Shown here: piece by piece, positions 6,861-8,978 of the stretch
Layout: each line of letters starts with the position of its first letter
How positions within the stretch are numbered: position 1 is the first letter of the stretch
Assembly (NCBI GenBank): GCA_964553505.1
Contig: CAZKKX010000098.1
Coordinates: forward strand, 1 to 8,978
Length of the DNA: 8,978 nt
Reading direction: 5' to 3'
Origin: JAENZQ01 sp964553505
GTDB lineage: Bacteria; Bacillota; Clostridia; Peptostreptococcales; JAAYPU01
Program-made: the position numbers and the translations under genes
Notes under the pieces: model-generated
Told to the model about the DNA's origin: nothing
What the model saw: only the letters and a program-made list of their open reading frames with translations
The model's database searches: none

Positions 6861-7034
6861 CAACGGCTTCGCCGCAATGAGTCCCATTTTTTTACGATGT
6901 GCGAACCAGAATGTTGGTATTTTCATGTACGTTCAATTATTGAATGATGCCTAAGTTAATAGAATATTTCATAAATGTTAATCTTTTTTTACTTTTTATT
7001 TTGAATTTCTATCGCTCGGTAGTTCACTTTCATT
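6861..7034. other. AT-rich non-coding stretch, possible promoter region for the four-helix-bundle/regulator pair
   Basis: No convincing gene is visible. Reading the minus strand, TTGAAC (6936-6931) is followed after 17 nt by CATTCT (6913-6908), only a weak sigma70-like match, and no Bacteroidota-type TAnnTTTG box is seen. A small hairpin with a CGGC/GCCG stem lies around 6864-6874. The stretch is the only non-repeat DNA upstream of the pair, so a promoter somewhere here is plausible but unproven. Confidence 0.3.
6932..6944. promoter_or_regulatory. 13-bp perfect dyad, candidate operator
   Basis: TTCAAT-T-ATTGAA is a perfect inverted repeat with a single central base. It overlaps the weak -35 candidate upstream of the four-helix-bundle/regulator pair. 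MarR-type winged-helix dimers bind dyads of this kind, so autoregulation is conceivable. AT-rich dyads also arise by chance. Confidence 0.25.
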
Positions 7035-7307
7035 TAACCACTGATTGCACAAATGCTTTAACCACGAAATATACGAATGCTTTAACCACAGCCTGCCCTG
7101 CATAGCCTTCTTGAGCAACGAAGCCTTGGCGAAGTTGGTGGCGAAGCAGGGGATTTCACGGATTTTCACGAAGATTTTTAATGATTTTGGTGAGTAGTTA
7201 AAAAATATTACCTTATCAGCCTTAACCTTAGTCTTTATTCGTGTTAATCTGTGTAAATTTGTGTAATTCGTGGTGAGGCTCTTATTTGGAATTCGTGGTG
7301 AGTCTTA
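7035..7307. repeat. Intergenic repeat element C (inverted arms, carries a nested palindrome)
   Basis: This has the same design as element A. The left arm on the plus strand has TTAACCACTGATTGCACAAAT, then TAACCACGAAATATACGAAT, then TAACCACAG; that third unit is interrupted by about 60 bp and resumes as GGATTTCACGGATTTTCACG. The core (about 7170-7230) is AT-rich. The right arm has TTCGTGTTAATCTGTG, then a 27-bp stretch (7260-7286) identical to 5992-6018 of element A, then an outer unit GGAATTCGTGGTGAGTCTTA (7288-7307). The TTA of that outer unit is the stop codon of the GxxExxY gene on the minus strand. No gene lies inside. Confidence 0.8.
7090..7151. repeat. Nested palindromic insert within element C
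   Basis: About 60 bp of GC-richer sequence splits the third TAACCAC unit of element C. Its ends are complementary: CCCTGC (7096-7101) with GCAGGG (7146-7151). Inside are an inner CTTC/GAAG pair (7107-7110 and 7120-7123) and two copies of GGCGAAG. The composition (AGCCTTGGCGAAG) differs sharply from the surrounding repeat and recalls GC-rich dispersed palindromes of environmental bacterial genomes. That resemblance is from memory. Confidence 0.6.
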
Positions 7308-7669
7308 GTGGATCATGCGTTTGAATTTGAGGCTGGGTTCGCCAAAGTTGATGATCATGCCGAGTTTGTATCCTGTTGCCTTTAAATAGTTTAGTAACTG
7401 TGCCTCATGTTCCTTACAAATGGCGGTTGCTGCCTTTAATTCCAGGATAATTGAATCGTAGCATACAAAATCGGTAAAGTATTTTTTTTTAATGAATGTC
7501 CTTTGTAGCTAATTCTAAGATCCTTCTCTTGTTCGTTTGGAATGTCCCTCAGATCAAATTCAATACCCAATGCTTCCTGATAGACAGCTTCCAGAAATCC
7601 CGGTCCAAGCTTTTTGTGTACTTCCATACATGCACCGATGATATTATATGATTCCTGTTCATATAACAT
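7305..7669 (-). pseudogene. GxxExxY protein (PDDEXK_3 family), frameshifted in an A9 run
   Basis: The first 58 or so codons (7669 to about 7491) encode a typical start of the GxxExxY family, with GPGFLEAVY at 22-30 holding the namesake G24, E27 and Y30. At 7482-7490 the coding strand has nine A residues. In this frame the product ends after 77 residues with an unrelated tail. One more A restores a perfect continuation: KKKYFTDFVCYDSIILELKA, then 'EHEAQLLNYLKATGYKLGMIINFGEPSLKFKRMIH', ending at TAA 7307-7305, about 121 residues in total. The predicted PD-(D/E)xK residues (D of TDFV, E and K of ELK) all lie after the break. GGAGG sits 7 nt before the ATG. It may be a recent pseudogene, a sequencing error in the homopolymer, or a gene rescued by polymerase slippage. 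Family function is unknown. It is flanked by elements C and D. Confidence 0.88.
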
Positions 7670-7704
7670 TTTTCGTCCTCCCCAATTTATAATTTCACTA
7701 ATTA

Positions 7705-7911
7705 TCTGTAGATTTCACGAAGATTTTAACCACGGATTACACAAAGAGTTTAACCACGGATTACACTGATTTACACGAATTATCACGAAGATATTTTAGC
7801 TTTGTTCTATATTGATACTAGAGTAAAGCCTTTTATAATTTTTGTGAAAATTCGTGAAAATTTGTGTAATTCGTGGTCCCTCTATTCGTGGAATTCGTGG
7901 TGAGGTTCTTA
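7705..7911. repeat. Intergenic repeat element D (inverted arms, adjoins rfbB stop)
   Basis: This is the third copy of the same design and fills the rfbB-GxxExxY gap, which has no gene. The left arm on the plus strand has GATTTCACGAAGATTT, then TAACCACGGATTACACAAAG, then TAACCACGGATTACACTGAT continuing into TTACACGAATTATCACGAAG. The core is short (about 7790-7840) and includes GTAAAGCCTT, also found in element A. The right arm has GTGAAAATTCGTGAAAATT, then TGTGTAATTCGTGGT, then an outer unit GGAATTCGTGGTGAGG followed by TTCTTA (7890-7911). The final TTA is the TAA stop codon of rfbB on the minus strand. Confidence 0.8.
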
Positions 7912-8978
7912 TCTTTTTGTATAATTCTCATCTATCCATCTTAGATATTCCCCGCTCTTCACTGCACCGATCCACTCCGGATTCTCCAGGTACCATTTTA
8001 CCGTCTTTCGCAGGCCTTCGGCAAAGGTGACCGACTGCTTCCAGCACAGCTCCGACTTGATCTTGCCGCAGTCAATGGCGTAACGGCGGTCGTGGCCGGC
8101 ACGGTCCTTGACGTAGGTGATCAGTTTTTTATAGTGATCTTTCGGTTTTTCCGTTTCCTCCGCAACGATCTCACAGAGGACGTTCAGCAGATCGATGTTG
8201 GTCCATTCGTTCTCGCCGCCGATGTTGTAGGTCTCCCCCAATGTTCCCTTCTCCAGGATCGCCCAAATGCCGCTGCAGTGGTCGTCCACGTAGAGCCAGT
8301 CGCGGATGTTCCTGCCGTCCCCGTAGACCGGCAGGGCTTTTTCTTCCAGCATGTTGCTGATCATCAGCGGAATGAGCTTTTCGGGGAACTGGTAGGGACC
8401 GTAATTGTTACTGCAGTTCGAGAGCGTCACCGGCAGTCCGTAGGTATGTCCGTACGCCCGCACCAGATGATCGCTGGATGCTTTGGATGCCGAGTAGGGA
8501 CTGCGCGGATCGTAGGCCGTGATTTCCAGGAATTTGCTATCGGGATCGTCTTCGGGCAGCGAACCGTAGACCTCGTCCGTGGAAATGTGATGAAAGTGGA
8601 TGTTCTTTTCACGCGCCAACTCCAGCAGATTGAAGGTCCCAAGAATATTGGTCCGGATAAAGGCTGCCGGACCCGTAATGGAGCGGTCCACATGCGATTC
8701 CGCGGCAAAATGCACGATCAGATCGATCTTGTATTTCTCAAACACCGTCTTGAGCGCCGCATGATCGGTGATATCCACATTCTCGAAGAAATAACGGCTA
8801 CCACTATACTGCTTATCTATCTCTGTCAGATTCAAAGGATTGCCGGCATAGGTCAGGCAGTCGACATTGATGATCTTCCCACTAAAATGCGGCAAGCGAA
8901 AAAGGTAGTGGATGAAGTTGGAACCGATGAAGCCGCTGCCTCCTGTTACCAGAAGGGTCGAGTCGTCGAGGTGTCGAG
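7909..8978 (-). CDS. rfbB: dTDP-glucose 4,6-dehydratase RfbB/RmlB (5' end outside the window)
   Basis: RfbB removes water from dTDP-glucose to give dTDP-4-keto-6-deoxyglucose, the second step after RfbA. About 355 codons are visible and the frame is open to the window edge. Residues encoded at about 8950-8920 include the NAD-binding LLVTGGSGFIGSN, so the true start lies just outside and little is missing; the TTG at 8895 is internal. Further signatures, numbered from that TTG, are HFAAESHVDRS (62-72), HISTDEVYGS (103-112) with the catalytic Asp-Glu, YSASKASSDH (134-143) with catalytic Tyr and Lys, and RDWLYVDDH (198-206). The C-terminus is complete and ends in TAA within repeat element D. Base composition is clearly GC-richer than the other genes (34 G/C in 60 at 8221-8280 by hand count), suggesting a different history from the AT-rich glycan genes. 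Confidence 0.96.
   Translation of the reverse strand, partial: RHLDDSTLLVTGGSGFIGSNFIHYLFRLPHFSGKIINVDCLTYAGNPLNLTEIDKQYSGSRYFFENVDITDHAALKTVFEKYKIDLIVHFAAESHVDRSITGPAAFIRTNILGTFNLLELAREKNIHFHHISTDEVYGSLPEDDPDSKFLEITAYDPRSPYSASKASSDHLVRAYGHTYGLPVTLSNCSNNYGPYQFPEKLIPLMISNMLEEKALPVYGDGRNIRDWLYVDDHCSGIWAILEKGTLGETYNIGGENEWTNIDLLNVLCEIVAEETEKPKDHYKKLITYVKDRAGHDRRYAIDCGKIKSELCWKQSVTFAEGLRKTVKWYLENPEWIGAVKSGEYLRWIDENYTKR

Noticed and set aside
6889..6895. T-run after the CGGC/GCCG hairpin as a plus-strand terminator
   Set aside because: The stem is only 4 bp, the T-run is separated from it by about 14 bases, and no plus-strand gene precedes it.
6858..6926. 22-codon minus-strand open frame upstream of the four-helix-bundle gene
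   Set aside because: It has an ATG and a stop but no ribosome site or recognisable pattern, and this length is expected by chance; a leader peptide cannot be supported.
5732..7911. CRISPR array or integron attC sites as an explanation for the repeats
   Set aside because: The units are degenerate, tandem without regular unique spacers, and arranged as inverted arms around AT-rich cores; there are no cas genes, no integrase and no attC R'/R'' boxes.
8427..8708. Second minus-strand open frame of 93 codons
   Set aside because: It is a shifted frame inside rfbB, Arg/Pro-rich as expected from GC-rich out-of-frame reading.
7909..8895. rfbB starting at the TTG at 8895
   Set aside because: The frame continues upstream to the window edge and includes the essential NAD-binding TGGSGFIG motif, so the TTG is internal.

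Overview
Every credible gene in this window reads from the minus strand, so the cluster runs from high to low coordinates. It is a cell-surface polysaccharide (O-antigen, capsule or exopolysaccharide) locus of a Gram-negative-type bacterium. The AT-rich genes, the EPS-associated MarR-type regulator, the GxxExxY and four-helix-bundle genes and the 'ACCACGGATTACAC' intergenic repeats fit the Bacteroidota/FCB group or a related environmental lineage. No marker gene fixes the taxon, so this is inference.

Layout in the direction of transcription: (1) 8978-7909, rfbB (dTDP-glucose 4,6-dehydratase), 5' end cut by the window edge and clearly GC-richer than the rest. (2) 7908-5720, an accessory interval containing a GxxExxY gene broken by a one-base slip in an A9 run, a four-helix-bundle (S23/IVP-type) gene bracketed by inverted heptamer arrays, an EPS-associated winged-helix regulator, and three copies (A, C, D) of one intergenic repeat element with inverted arms. 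(3) 5719-1, a tightly packed operon: rfbA, an ATP-grasp ligase-like protein, a WbpP/TviC-like UDP-HexNAc 4-epimerase, a Wzx-type flippase, a CapA-family protein, and the start of a probable glycosyltransferase. From the ATP-grasp gene onward, neighbours are separated by 4 nt or overlap as GTGA/ATGA.

RfbA and RfbB catalyse the first two steps towards dTDP-6-deoxyhexoses such as dTDP-rhamnose. The epimerase would supply UDP-GalNAc or its uronate, glycosyltransferases would assemble the repeat unit, and the flippase would export it. The ATP-grasp protein and the CapA protein suggest a non-sugar modification, possibly an amino acid or peptide-like group, but this is inference. rfbC and rfbD are not in the window.

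The least explained parts are the ATP-grasp/CapA pair and the repeat-bounded accessory interval between rfbB and rfbA, where repeat ends coincide with stop codons and abut a Shine-Dalgarno sequence.
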